64,000 bases of DNA from Candidatus Altimarinota bacterium (lineage in GTDB: Bacteria > Cyanobacteriota > Cyanobacteriia > Cyanobacteriales > Microcystaceae), in contig JAAUUT010000010.1 of assembly GCA_012031035.1 (NCBI GenBank), forward strand, positions 17,373 to 81,372, written 5' to 3'. Under the pieces are notes generated by a model. It ran no database searches. It saw only the letters and a program-made list of their open reading frames with translations, and was not told where the DNA came from. A program made the translations under genes and the position numbers. Numbering within the stretch: the stretch's first letter is position 1; each line of letters opens with the position of its first letter. Shown here piece by piece: positions 7,622 through 16,950 of this stretch.

Positions 7622-8521
7622 ATGCAATGCGTCATTCACCGTCGAGCGCAGTTTAGTGCGAGTCATCGTTATTGGCTACCAGAACTCGATGAGGCAGAAA
7701 ATCGGGAGAAATTCGGGGCGTGTAGTCGCTTTCCCGGACACGGACATAACTATGTCTTGTATGTATCTCTCATTGGAGACGTGGATAAGTATGGCATGGT
7801 GCAAAACTTATCTAATGTCAAACGAGTCATCAAGCAAGAAGTCACTAGCCAGCTAGATTATGGCTACCTCAACGACGTTTGGCAAGAATTTCAACAAACC
7901 TTACCAACAACAGAAAATATAGCCAGAGTTATTTGGCATCGGTTAGTCCCCCATCTACCGTTGGTTAACATTCAGCTATTTGAACATCCCGATTTATGGG
8001 CAGATTACAAGGGAAATAATATGGAAGCAACTCTAACTATCAAAACTCATTTTAGCGCCGCGCATCAGTTGGCATTACCGGAATTGAGCCAAGATCGAAA
8101 CAACGAAATCTATGGGAAATGCGCTCGCCCCAACGGTCACGGGCATAATTATCATTTAGAGATCTCGGTAGCGGGAGAAATTGACCCGCGTACTGGGATG
8201 TTAGTCGATTTAGTTGCGCTTCAAAAAGCGATCGATGATTACGTGGTAGAACCTTTCGATCATACTTTTCTCAATAAAGATATTCCTTATTTTGCCAAGG
8301 TAGTGCCGACGGCTGAAAATATTGCTTTGTATATCGCTCAACTTCTGCAACAGCCTATCCGGGAACTCGGTGCTGAACTTGATAAGGTTAAATTGATTGA
8401 AAGTCCTAATAATTCTTGCGAGATTTATTGCCGTCACTCAAGTAATACGATCGCCCAAGACGCTTCAGCAAAGTCAATCCCTAACTCGACAATTCAAGAA
8501 CCCATTTTAGCAGTGAAGTAA
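7622..8521 (+). CDS. Tandem 6-pyruvoyl-tetrahydropterin synthase/QueD-like protein
   Basis: Two PTPS domains are fused (residues 1-130 and 134-285, 299 in total from ATG 7622). PTPS converts 7,8-dihydroneopterin triphosphate to 6-pyruvoyl tetrahydropterin, and the related QueD makes a queuosine precursor. Both halves keep the zinc histidines (FSASH and GHGHNY; FSAAH and GHGHNY) and the catalytic Cys (Cys34 in half one). The Asp-His pair is kept in half two (FDHTFLN) but reads LDYGYLN in half one, so half one may be inactive or specialised. A likely role is the pterin used in cyanobacterial pterin glycosides, but queuosine synthesis is an alternative. Confidence 0.87.
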   Translation: MQCVIHRRAQFSASHRYWLPELDEAENREKFGACSRFPGHGHNYVLYVSLIGDVDKYGMVQNLSNVKRVIKQEVTSQLDYGYLNDVWQEFQQTLPTTENIARVIWHRLVPHLPLVNIQLFEHPDLWADYKGNNMEATLTIKTHFSAAHQLALPELSQDRNNEIYGKCARPNGHGHNYHLEISVAGEIDPRTGMLVDLVALQKAIDDYVVEPFDHTFLNKDIPYFAKVVPTAENIALYIAQLLQQPIRELGAELDKVKLIESPNNSCEIYCRHSSNTIAQDASAKSIPNSTIQEPILAVK

Positions 8522-8530
8522 AAAGATTTT

Positions 8531-8587
8531 GGGGCAAACTTAACGTTAACTTGCAATTGCAGTTAAACGCTAATTTTGCCCCTTTTT
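8531..8587 (+). terminator. Putative Rho-independent terminator after the PTPS gene
   Basis: GGGGCAAA (8531-8538) pairs with TTTTGCCCC (8574-8582), followed by TTTTT (8583-8587). The loop is long (about 35 bases) but itself contains TTAACGTTAA. It sits ten bases after the PTPS stop codon. Confidence 0.6.
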
Positions 8588-8729
8588 CTATAATGATGTT
8601 CGCGATCGCAAAATACGATTAAAGAAAGTATCAAACGAGAATTAACAATAATGGGTACGCTATTTGCTGGCGCTAAAACCCTTTATACTCTGCTTATATT
8701 CCAATTCGCTGATGATAATTCTCGTAGCG

Positions 8730-8900
8730 TTACATCAAGTGTAAGTAAGCGGCTTCAGCTTCTATTTGACGAACGAGTTTGTCATTTCCCTGCGCTCTAG
8801 CAACTTCCAAGCGATGTTGCAGATTTCGACGCAGGGACTCTCTATGAGCGCGAGCGGCTTCTGTTATCATTTGTTGACGATTTTTGTTTAGGATGGACAT
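8730..8900 (-). CDS. pirA: PirA-like small PII-interacting regulator
   Basis: A 56-residue open frame (MSILNKNRQQMITEAARAHR at the start) is rich in Arg and Gln and predicted to be helical. The middle ESLRRNLQHRLEVARAQGN and the end LVRQIEAEAAYL are the pattern I associate with the cyanobacterial PirA family (Synechocystis Ssr0692). PirA binds the PII protein and restrains flux into arginine synthesis and the ornithine-ammonia cycle. A perfect GTA-N8-TAC NtcA site lies 59 bases upstream of the ATG, which fits a nitrogen-controlled gene. The family name is from memory, but a conserved short coding gene is well supported by length, codon use and context. Confidence 0.62.
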   Translation of the reverse strand: MSILNKNRQQMITEAARAHRESLRRNLQHRLEVARAQGNDKLVRQIEAEAAYLHLM

Positions 8901-8958
8901 TTTTCTAACGCAAATTAATATAAGCTACAACTTCAACATAACATTTTGTTTGAATCTT

Positions 8959-8972
8959 GTATGTCTTGTTAC
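8959..8972. promoter_or_regulatory. NtcA-binding site consensus (GTA-N8-TAC)
   Basis: GTA at 8959-8961 and TAC at 8970-8972 flank exactly eight bases, the consensus for the global nitrogen regulator NtcA. It lies upstream of the PirA-like gene (minus strand). On that strand a TATGTT box follows 18 bases after the site, which is not the 22-23 spacing of NtcA-activated promoters, so repression or another arrangement is possible. The match could arise by chance; its position upstream of a nitrogen-type small gene is what makes it credible. Confidence 0.55.
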
Positions 8973-9112
8973 TGAAAATTCACAGAAATTCCTGTATCCC
9001 TCCTGCCCATAAGTGATGTGGAAACAACAATGACAGGATTAGCAAGCATCAAGTAATACAATGATTGTAAGCCCGAAAAGCCAAAACTCTTTGAACGTTG
9101 GACTGTGCGATC

Positions 9113-9911
9113 ATGGCTCACGACCGAATAATTGCTTTACTTAGCGACTTTGGCTTGCAGGATATCTATGTCGGTGTCATCAAAGGCGCGATCGCCAAAA
9201 TTGCCCCTCAGCTAAAAGTAATCGATCTAACGCATCAAATTCCGCCTCAAAATATTGTTGCCGGACGGTTTTGTTTGATGGAGGCTTTTCCTTATTTTCC
9301 TGCGGAAACGGTTTTTGTTGCCGTTGTCGATCCTGGCGTAGGAACTCAACGGCGGGGGATAGCCGTACAGTTTGGGAGAGGATATCTCGTTGGCCCCGAT
9401 AACGGCTTATTTAGCGGCGTTCTCAGCTTATCGCCCCCGCTAGCTGCGGTAGAATTAACGAATCCCTATTATTGGCTTTCTTTCGATCCAAGTTTTACCT
9501 TTCACGGACGAGATATTTTTGCTCCTGTGGGCGCTCATCTTGCCAGTGGTCTATCGCTCGAAAGATTAGGCACTCCCATCGATCCGGCAAGTTTGGTAGA
9601 ATTGCCGCTAGCATTTTTTTAAAATGACCGAAACAAGTATTATCGGAGCTATTCAACATATTGATGTTTTTGGAAATTTAATTACCAATATTCCAGCAAC
9701 AGCAGTAGAAGATAAACGATGGTCGGTTGCGATCGCGAATTCTATCGTTCCGAGCGGTCGAACTTACAGCGATGCTAACACGGGAGAAACCATTGCCTTG
9801 CTCGGCAGTCATGGATGGGTAGAAATTGCTGTCAATGGCGGAAATGCTAAAGCTCAGTTACAAGTAGAGTGGGGAGATTTGGTAGAAATTGTCTACCAGC
9901 CCATTATTTAA
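9113..9911 (+). pseudogene. SAM hydroxide adenosyltransferase (DUF62), frameshifted
   Basis: The first part (9113-9622, MAHDRIIALLSDFG) carries the N-terminal domain of the SAM chlorinase/fluorinase-like family: DFGLQDIYVG, VIDLTHQI and VDPGVGT. The second part (from about 9621, another frame) carries the C-terminal domain (HIDVFGNLITNIP). These enzymes usually hydrolyse S-adenosylmethionine to adenosine and methionine. The two parts join into one protein of about 265 residues if the T7 run at 9614-9620 is read as T6 (LPLAFFKMTETS). As written the first frame stops just before the C-terminal domain. It is either a base-call error or a recent inactivating mutation. Confidence 0.82.
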
Positions 9912-9942
9912 AATCGAAAGACAACCTTTAATTCTTACTCGC

Positions 9943-11460
9943 TCACAGCCCTGAAACATCAGTTGCATGAGCAGTTCGCATTCCTTCCAGCTTCCCGACA
10001 ATTCTAGGCTTGAGCTTTTCTAGCTCTTGTTTTAAGATATTTTTAGCAATTTGTGGTTTTCCAGCTTGAAGAACTTGACTAGTGTCAGCCCATTCTTGAA
10101 GCATTTTGCATTGATTGGGCGCAATCGTCGATCTCATCACTTGTTGGCATCGCTGAGGGTTTTCGATCGCAAAGAATAAAAGCCAGTAATTGCCCGTGTC
10201 GGCTAAAAGTCTCGCTAACTTTTGACCGGCAGGAGTTTTCAGGTCTAAATAACAAGGCAACCAGCGCGGCCCGTGCTGGCGATTATAGAGAACCGTAATC
10301 CAAAGAATGGTTGGATGCGGGTTGGGCATAAACAGAAATTGATTGTATCGGATGCTACTCAAACGATTTTGAATATCTTGGCGATCGAGCATTACCCACA
10401 AACTTGTAAAAGTCCCTTCTGATGCTTTAATTAAATTAGGAAAAACAATTTTCTGTTGGGGTTTATCGTCTGGCCAAGACTTTTGCAAGCAGAGATCTTT
10501 TGTAGAACTCACAGAACTGCGACTAGTCGTTTTCCCCCTTCCCAATATCGGTGGCACTTCGCTAATAACAGGCGGACTATTTTGGCGAATGGGTTCTACC
10601 TTATCTAAGGCTTGTATCAGTTCGCTAACACTTTGAAAGCGGTTGGACGGCAATTTTTCGAGGCACTTCATAATCAGTGCTTCTAAAGTAGACGGAATGG
10701 TGAAGTTGGGACTGATGGGTTGCGGTTTAGCATAGTGATGGGCTTCATACCATCCCCCAAATGAAGAGTTTTCTGGAAAAATGGGCATCTCGCCCGTTAG
10801 CATCTCATACATCATAATTCCCAGACTGTAAATGTCAGAGCGATTATCGAGTTCTTTGCCCTCCATTTGTTCTGGGGAACAGTAAGCGAGGGTTCCCATA
10901 AACGACTGCGTTTGCGATTCGTTAGATTGAATCAGCTTAGCAATCCCAAAATCAAGAATCTTGACCAATTCGCCTAAAGCAGAATCTTGAGAGACTAAAA
11001 TATTGCTTGGTTTGATATCGCGGTGAACGATCGGACAAACTTCGCCTTGATAAATAATTCCTTTATGAGCGCATTCTAAACCAAAACAAATTTGGCGAGT
11101 GATTTTTAAAAATCGCGACAGAGGAAGAGGCTGATATTTGATGATTTCGCTGAGACTGTCTCCTTGAAGAAATTCCATGACGTAGAAAGGAATGTCTCTT
11201 TCATCTACGCCGTAATCTCTGACTCGAATAATATTAATTCCTTTTTCGCCTAACTGAGCAGAGATTTGGGCTTCTCGCTCGAAACGCTCGCGCATTTTAC
11301 TGTTGAGTAAGGCTTGGGAGAGAAATTTAACAGCTACGGTTACTCCTCCAAGGACTTTATCTTCAGCACGATATACGTGACCCATAGCACCGCTACCAAC
11401 TAAGTCAATCAGTTGATAGCGATTAGCGAGTAAGCGGCGATGTCTGGGATCTGTCGTCAT
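9943..11460 (-). CDS. Eukaryotic-type Ser/Thr protein kinase
   Basis: This is a 505-residue cytoplasmic kinase. The kinase domain (about 14-285) has the Gly loop (VGSGAMG), the ATP lysine in VAVKFLS, the catalytic HRDIKPSN loop, DFGIAK and the APE-like SPEQ. The C-terminal part (about 325-490) is not a standard sensor domain I recognise. It is Trp-rich (SLWVMLDRQDIQ, GPRWLPCYLDLK) and resembles cyanobacterial kinase tails of unknown ligand. No transmembrane segment is seen. Substrates are unknown. Confidence 0.9.
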   Translation of the reverse strand: MTTDPRHRRLLANRYQLIDLVGSGAMGHVYRAEDKVLGGVTVAVKFLSQALLNSKMRERFEREAQISAQLGEKGINIIRVRDYGVDERDIPFYVMEFLQGDSLSEIIKYQPLPLSRFLKITRQICFGLECAHKGIIYQGEVCPIVHRDIKPSNILVSQDSALGELVKILDFGIAKLIQSNESQTQSFMGTLAYCSPEQMEGKELDNRSDIYSLGIMMYEMLTGEMPIFPENSSFGGWYEAHHYAKPQPISPNFTIPSTLEALIMKCLEKLPSNRFQSVSELIQALDKVEPIRQNSPPVISEVPPILGRGKTTSRSSVSSTKDLCLQKSWPDDKPQQKIVFPNLIKASEGTFTSLWVMLDRQDIQNRLSSIRYNQFLFMPNPHPTILWITVLYNRQHGPRWLPCYLDLKTPAGQKLARLLADTGNYWLLFFAIENPQRCQQVMRSTIAPNQCKMLQEWADTSQVLQAGKPQIAKNILKQELEKLKPRIVGKLEGMRTAHATDVSGL

Positions 11461-11631
11461 GAGCGGGCGACTGTCTAAACAGTAAATAAGGTTTTTAAAG
11501 AAAAGATTGATGAGAAAGTTGGGATTTCGGTGAGGATTCGATTGGATTTGAGTTTGTTTGGGAGGAAAAACAGCAAATTATCGAGTATGGACACTGTTTA
11601 GTGTATTACAGATTTTAACGTTCGATCGGCT

Positions 11632-12075
11632 TTATGGTTGACGTTCTAAGACAGCTTCTATGGTACTTGAGAGAGTGTGATTCAAGATCGAGCCTCCTGA
11701 CAAATGATAGGTGTTTCCATCAACTCTATAAAATGTTTCAAATCCACTACGTCTTTGGCGATCGCCCAATACCCAATACCTTTGTACGATCGATGCTGGC
11801 CCTATCCATCCTTCTCCTTCAACTTGTCCTAAGAGACTTTGTTGCAGGACATAAGTATACTGGTATTCTTCTCGTTCGAGACGACCGCGATATTGAAAAG
11901 AAATTTCTGGGCGATCGCTATCGGGAAAAACGAGTTTCGTCACCATTGTGAACCAGTTTTCCTGAGTCCAAGCAACAAGGGTTCGACCTTTAACGGGAAG
12001 GACAATCCCGTTGCCTTCTAGCCAATGTCCTTCAATTGACCAACGTCCCGCTTCCACCAAAAAGCTGTGCGTCAA
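11632..12075 (-). CDS. Conserved cyanobacterial hypothetical protein
   Basis: I place the start at TTG 12075 because an exact AAGGAG ribosome site (12083-12088) lies seven bases upstream; the frame stays open to 12213 without such support. The 147-residue product has a Trp-rich beta-like sequence (AGRWSIEGHWLE, LVAWTQENWFTMVTKLVFP, GWIGPASIVQRYW). No signal peptide or membrane segment is evident. I recognise it only as a type of conserved cyanobacterial protein and cannot assign a function. Confidence 0.72.
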   Translation of the reverse strand: MTHSFLVEAGRWSIEGHWLEGNGIVLPVKGRTLVAWTQENWFTMVTKLVFPDSDRPEISFQYRGRLEREEYQYTYVLQQSLLGQVEGEGWIGPASIVQRYWVLGDRQRRSGFETFYRVDGNTYHLSGGSILNHTLSSTIEAVLERQP

Positions 12076-12315
12076 TACATTACTCCTTATACCGTTGTGG
12101 GTTTTGGATCGAGTCAAGGTTTTTTGAGCAACATTTCCAAAAATACTAACTCGAATTCGGAGATAGCCGGATGGCGCGATTGCTCTGCCAGGTAGAGGCA
12201 AAGCTGTGCGCAAGGGCGCAATCGCTTTTAGCTGACAAATTTAGCAATCTACAGTTCTAGAGTGCCCAAAAATTCAAAAAAATCTCTACATTGACGCGCA
12301 AAAATAAAAAAAAAT

Positions 12316-13506
12316 TTAATTGATTATAGGAAAATTAATATCTCCTAGTAACACAGGTTGTTTTGCTCCGGTAACTTGCGGTAAGTTTCCTGCAAACGAA
12401 CAATGAAAGCGCCAATAAGATAGCACGGCAAACGCGATCGCTTCTTTAAAATCTCCGTTGACTCCTGCGTCATCGGTGGTTAAAACCTTTGACTTACCTG
12501 CTAATCTCGTCTCTAAACGCTGCTTTAAATAGCGATTGCGACTTCCTCCGCCACACAATAAAACTTCGTCTGGCATTCGAGGCAAAAAAGTCTCATAGCT
12601 ATGGACGACAGAGGCAACGGTTAATTCTGTTAAGGTTGCCAGCCAATCTGCATCGCTCAGTTGATAAGGTCGTGCGTCCTGCCAACAAGCTTCTAAATAG
12701 GCTGGGCTAAATAATTCTCGTCCTGTGGATTTGGGTGGCGATTGTTGAAAGAAATCCTGTTGCAACCAACGCTCTACTAGTTCTTGAACTGGCGTTCCCC
12801 GTGCTGCCCAACTGCCATCTTTATCAAAGGTTTGTTTTCCGTCGGTCAGTTGGGAGACGGCTAAATCGATTAACGCATTGCTCGGCCCAGTATCCCAACC
12901 GCAAATGTTTTGCTCCCAATTATCGCGACAACGAGCGGGAAGATAGGTAACGTTACCAATTCCGCCCAAATTTTGAACGCAGCGATCGCGGGTTGGGTGA
13001 GAAAGCAAACAAACATCGATTTTGGAAACTAAGGGGGCACCTTCTCCCCCTGCCGCAATATCCGCCGCCCGAAAATTACTGACGACAGGAATGCCTGTAA
13101 GTTCGGCAATGACGGCTCCTCGCCCCAATTGTAAGCTATATCCGATTGATGTTTGTGTGGGCGCAAGGCTTGCGCCCCTACTGGTCACTGATAAAAGGGG
13201 AGGACGATGAAAAACGGTTTGACCGTGGGAACCGATTAATTGTGCAGGAGGATGTCCTTTTTGGATTTTTTGAGCCGAATGGGCGAATTGAGTCGCGATC
13301 GCGTCGTCTAATTGGGCGAATTCGGGCATTGATAGCGACGTTCCCCCACAAACGGCGAGAATTTGCTCTCGCAATTGGGTGGGATAAGCAAAGGTTGCTC
13401 CTGCTATTTGGGTAACTTGGAGATCGAAATCGGTTCCGGTTATTTCTACTAAGACGGCATCAATTCCATCAACGGACGTGCCGCTTATTAAACCAATACA
13501 ATACAT
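12316..13506 (-). CDS. anmK: Anhydro-N-acetylmuramic acid kinase
   Basis: AnmK phosphorylates and opens 1,6-anhydro-MurNAc during peptidoglycan recycling in the cytoplasm. The 396-residue protein has the family start [17 protein letters not shown] with the phosphate-binding [14 protein letters not shown], the NLGGIGN loop, GWDTGPSN and a C-terminal LLCGGGSRN. An in-frame insert of about 14 residues after HRPP corresponds to a GGGCGCAAG/CTTGCGCCC palindrome at 13159-13177. The insert is in a loop and probably tolerated. No other recycling gene is adjacent. Confidence 0.94.
   Translation of the reverse strand: MYCIGLISGTSVDGIDAVLVEITGTDFDLQVTQIAGATFAYPTQLREQILAVCGGTSLSMPEFAQLDDAIATQFAHSAQKIQKGHPPAQLIGSHGQTVFHRPPLLSVTSRGASLAPTQTSIGYSLQLGRGAVIAELTGIPVVSNFRAADIAAGGEGAPLVSKIDVCLLSHPTRDRCVQNLGGIGNVTYLPARCRDNWEQNICGWDTGPSNALIDLAVSQLTDGKQTFDKDGSWAARGTPVQELVERWLQQDFFQQSPPKSTGRELFSPAYLEACWQDARPYQLSDADWLATLTELTVASVVHSYETFLPRMPDEVLLCGGGSRNRYLKQRLETRLAGKSKVLTTDDAGVNGDFKEAIAFAVLSYWRFHCSFAGNLPQVTGAKQPVLLGDINFPIIN
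13159..13177. repeat. Palindromic repeat inside anmK
   Basis: GGGCGCAAG (13159-13167), one central base, then CTTGCGCCC (13169-13177). This type of palindrome is a common dispersed repeat in cyanobacteria. A shorter relative, CAAGGC-GCAA-GCCTTG, occurs at 53683-53698. Here it sits in frame in the anmK coding region. Confidence 0.6.
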
Positions 13507-13668
13507 TTAATTTCTCGCCATTTGCGCTCGATAACATCAATATTAAGTGTTTATCTTTAAACTCGATCGTAATGAGCAACTCAATAATTCGCGATCGATA
13601 AGACAGCTTCGTTGTCCACACCGCAGGTGTTACGCCGTTATTTTCTTAACTGGTATCAAAATTTTTCC

Positions 13669-13690
13669 TTCGTAATTACGAATTACGAAT
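13669..13690. repeat. Heptanucleotide tandem repeat (AATTACG type)
   Basis: The heptamer AATTACG and a decayed copy repeat just at the 3' end of the next minus-strand gene. It belongs to the short tandemly repeated sequences seen elsewhere in the window at 26499, 44911 and 47908. Confidence 0.55.
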
Positions 13691-14214
13691 TATAAATTGC
13701 CGCTTTGCAGCGTGACGAACGGGAATTTTTTGAGCGATCGCTCGTAGAGAATTTTAATAGATTCTACACCTTTGAGACGAGCGCCGATTTCTTGCACTTT
13801 TTGAATCAAACGCAATGCTAAAGCGCGATCGCCATAGCAACCGGACATTAAATAATCTTCTTGAACGGCAAGATGAATAATAGCTAATTGTTCGATAGAT
13901 TCTCGGATGTAGACGACTACGCCTATTAATTCACCATCAGTCGCTCGATCGAGGCAAAAGAGCGTTTGAGCGATGGAAGAAGAACCAATTTGCAAGCGGA
14001 TGCGATCGCCATCTTTAAAAATTTTAGGGTTGCCGTAACATTCGACTAACTGACTGACTGTATTCCTAAATTTTTTCTGTTGCGGGTTAAAAAACATCAA
14101 CGCTTCGAGAGCGTTTTCGTGGCGACAACTTAGGGTTGAAGTAAAATGGAATTCACCGACGCGATCTGCAACCGACGCGATCGAGGAATCGTCTTGAGAA
14201 GGAAGAAGCACCAT
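13690..14214 (-). CDS. Hypothetical protein, possibly GNAT-like
   Basis: The 174-residue protein starts at ATG 14214. I recognise no catalytic motif. The C-terminal half (IIHLAVQEDYLMSGCYGDRA followed by a helix) faintly resembles the acetyl-CoA-binding part of GNAT acetyltransferases (L-V-p-Y-r-G-G-l), but the R/Q-x-x-G-x-G/A loop is poor. There is no signal peptide or membrane segment. The stop codon region overlaps the AATTACG repeat. Confidence 0.65.
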   Translation of the reverse strand: MVLLPSQDDSSIASVADRVGEFHFTSTLSCRHENALEALMFFNPQQKKFRNTVSQLVECYGNPKIFKDGDRIRLQIGSSSIAQTLFCLDRATDGELIGVVVYIRESIEQLAIIHLAVQEDYLMSGCYGDRALALRLIQKVQEIGARLKGVESIKILYERSLKKFPFVTLQSGNL

Positions 14215-14576
14215 AGACTAACTCCAACCAAAGGAATAGCTTAGTTAAATAAAGTATTCCCAACTTGGTGCTTGGTTGATAGCTCAATTGTAACAAAGAT
14301 CGTAGCGCGATCGTAGTAGTTAGTTGTTATTTCAACCCAATAAATCTTAGAAATCCTTCTCTAAGTAGATATAACAGTTTTATTTTATTTGTAAAAATTA
14401 GTCAAAGCATTTTACTAATTCCCAAGTTTCCAGCCCGAGCCAATAATCTAGCGACTCATTGGGAAATGCTATACAATCTATTAATTTTTCTAGAGCTATT
14501 TTGAGGCTCGACTTGACAGTTAGAAGTCAAAATAAAGCTATAACTTTTTTGTTTATATTGACAGTTTAATAAACCG
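14215..14576. other. Intergenic region, divergent promoters
   Basis: I see no gene in this 362-base AT-rich stretch. It separates two divergent genes and should hold both promoters. TTGACA at 14513-14518 is a possible -35 box for the HMA-like gene, though no well-spaced -10 box is convincing. Confidence 0.4.
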
Positions 14577-14852
14577 ATGGACTACCAAATTCTTCATACT
14601 ACTCTCGGACGTTTCCGTATCCGCGTCCCAGACTTATCAAACAATCCGCATTATGCCAGAAGACTAGATTGGTTAGTTGCGTCTCTTGACTTTGTTACTG
14701 ATGTCCGTATCAATGTTCAAACTGGTTCTCTAATTATTCATTATGAAGCTAGTGAAGTTTTAAGTGGTACTTTATTAGAAAATATTTTTACTGCTATCCG
14801 ACAAGCAAGTATTACAGAAATTCCTCATTCTTATTTATTGTTTGAGCGTTAG
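14577..14852 (+). CDS. HMA-like (HMA_2) small protein
   Basis: The 91-residue protein has the shape of a heavy-metal-associated ferredoxin-like fold: HTTLGRFRIRVPDL, a helix, VTDVRINVQTGSLIIHYE and a final helix. It lacks the CxxC metal site of true copper chaperones. Proteins of this kind occur in cyanobacteria beside metal transport ATPases, but no transporter is next to it here. Metal binding is unproven. It lies just upstream of the polyketide pseudogene, which is probably unrelated. Confidence 0.72.
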   Translation: MDYQILHTTLGRFRIRVPDLSNNPHYARRLDWLVASLDFVTDVRINVQTGSLIIHYEASEVLSGTLLENIFTAIRQASITEIPHSYLLFER

Positions 14853-14906
14853 TAGTTAATCGCTTTTTAACGACTAATTTACAGAAATTTTTGGTTTAAA
14901 AAAGAG

Positions 14907-15825
14907 AAAGTGCGATCGCTCTTTCCCTCGAACATTTTGGCACAATTCATGGTGTCATCCATACTGCGGGAGTAGCAGGAGGAGGAATGATTCAACTGAA
15001 AACGCCAGAAGTAGCTGAAAGTGTTTTTGCTCCTAAAGTCAAAGGAACTTTAGTCTTAAGCGATGTTTTAAGGGATCTGAAATTAGATTTTTTAGTTCTT
15101 TGTTCGTCCCTCAGTTCCCTCGAAGGAGGATTAGGACAGGTAGATTATTGTGCTGCCAATGCTTTTTTAGATGCTTTTGCTCGCGATCGAACAGCTACAG
15201 GAAATTGCTCTATAGTTTCTATTAACTGGGATGTGTGGCAAGAAGTGGGAATGGCGGTAAATACTGCTGTTCCCCAAGAATTAAAACAATGGCGCGAAGA
15301 CAATCTCAAACATGGACTTTTAGCACTGAAGGGGCGACGAAATAGGCTGAAAAGCTTTATAGGTAAAGCAGGTAACATTTTGTGGTAGAAAAAGGTAGGT
15401 CTCAATTTGCAATAAGACCTACCTATTGAAAATGTTACCTGAATTCTACCAAAACCACTTAAAAAGTCAACTGAGTTATGTTGCTCCTCGCAACCAAATC
15501 GAACATACTATTACTAATATTTTGGCAGGAATTAATAGGGATCGATCGCGTCGGTATCTATGACAATTTCTTTGAATTGGGAGGATATTCCTTGCTTGCC
15601 GTACAAACGATTTCACGTCTGCGAGAAACTTTTCAAGTAGAATTACCCCTTCGTACTTTGCTATTTGATGATCCTACAGTTGCTCAATTAGCGACCGTCA
15701 TCGAAGAAAAACAACCCAAACCAGAACAAATAAAAGAAATAGAAGAATTACTCTTACAAATAGAAGGTCTTTCCCCAGATGAAATTCAACAACAGCTAAT
15801 TCAAGAATCAAATCCGATAAATTAA
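14907..15825 (+). pseudogene. Polyketide synthase KR-ACP remnant
   Basis: The frame from about 14907 encodes the middle and end of a ketoreductase domain (EHFGTIHGVIHTAGVAGGG, LVLCSSLSSLEGGLGQVDY, AANAFLDAFA) without its Rossmann start. It ends in a 71-base palindromic element (15370-15440). After that an acyl carrier domain follows: YVAPRNQIEHTITN, then a frameshift in the T4 run at 15520-15523, then IGIDRVGIYDNFFELGGYSLLAVQ with the phosphopantetheine serine. With one T fewer the ACP reads on as NIWQELIGIDRVG. The order KR-ACP is what should follow the KS-linker protein at 4.9 kb, so both may be parts of one scattered megasynthase. It looks non-functional. Confidence 0.82.
15370..15440. mobile_element. 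71-base inverted-repeat element (MITE-like)
   Basis: The outer arms AGGTAACATTTT (15370-15381) and AAAATGTTACCT (15429-15440) are perfect 12-base inverted repeats. Inner arms AGGTAGGTCT (15393-15402) and AGACCTACCT (15415-15424) are perfect too, with a 12-base loop. The element interrupts the polyketide KR-ACP fragment. It encodes nothing. I see no clear target duplication, so a MITE is only the best guess. Confidence 0.6.
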
Positions 15826-15829
15826 AGAT

Positions 15830-16818
15830 TTAGAAATTCTCTATAGCTTGTAAGAGATATTTAGACAGGTCATCTACTATCTTATTAATGACTGAAGGAC
15901 CATAAGCTCGCCAGATATGACCGTTAACCACATAAAGCTGCTTATTTTGAGCGGCTTTGAGTGAATAGATTAGAGGATTTTTGAGAAAAAAAGATTCTGG
16001 TTGAGGCCCATCATCGCAAATAAATAAAATATCAGCATCGTACTTGTTAATTACCTCGACACTAAATGTAGGAAGAATATTTAAGTCGTCTTCTAAAAAA
16101 ATGGGTTGAAGGCGTACGCCAAGATCGTTTAAAACCTGGAAAAAAGCTGTATAACGGTCTGGGGCTGAAAAATTTCCCTCGCTATAATAAATAACGGAAA
16201 TTTCTTTTCCTTCTAACCTACCGTCATCTGTGCTTTTAAGGCTTCTATTCGTGTCTGGTATTGACTGAGAACTTCCTCGGCTTTTACTTCTCTACCCACT
16301 ATCTCAGCAATAGATCTAAGATGTTTTTTGAAAGAAAATTTAACTTTTTCGTAATAGTCTAATAGTACCGTGGGTGCGATCGCAGAGAGTTGTGGGTAAT
16401 ATTGTTTAAGATCGGTTAATCCTAAAATTAAGTCCGGTTTGACCATGAGTAGTTTTTCGAGAGAAGGTTGATAGGGCTGACCAATGACTTCAAGTCCCTT
16501 TGTCTCCTCAGAAGATAGTCCTCCCCAATACTTCTTTCCTAGCCAATTATCGGCTGCTGCACCCACTGGCTTGATGTCAAGCGCTAACAAAGGATCTAGA
16601 ATATAGATTGGATCGAGTGCAACAATACGCTTCGGTTCAACAGGAACACAAGTTTCCCCTAGTGGATGTCGAACGAGTTGACACTCAGAGGAAATTGCCG
16701 ACAGTTCGGTTAAAGGCTCAGAGCTTTGGACGAATAAATGGCAAGATGCGATCGCAAGTAAAAAAAAAGCTATTAAAAGAAAAAGCTTGAGCGAGCGATT
16801 CACAAGGTTTCTCCGCAC
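15830..16818 (-). pseudogene. Iron-siderophore/cobalamin-type binding lipoprotein, frameshifted
   Basis: The N-terminal part (16213-16818, GTG start) has a lipoprotein signal with the lipid cysteine at Cys26 (LAIASC). It continues as a FecB/BtuF-like solute-binding domain (VEPKRIVALDP, LLMVKPDLILG). It stops at 16213. The next frame carries the C-terminal lobe (EGKEISVIYYSEGNFSAPD, ADILFICDDGP, NGHIWRAYGP) down to a stop at 15830. One extra base near 16205-16220 would join them into a protein of about 329 residues. The adjacent TonB receptor gene upstream on the same strand supports a role in iron-complex uptake. Confidence 0.83.
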
Positions 16819-16950
16819 TAACTATTAGGGACTGGTTCCGTAACGCCATAGGAGCCACGGGAAACAAAATTTTCAACGCCTACTCATTTTAGATTAGTGT
16901 GGGCGATCGCTCTTGGTACGTTATGTAAAGGCGCGATCGCTCTTGTTTCA

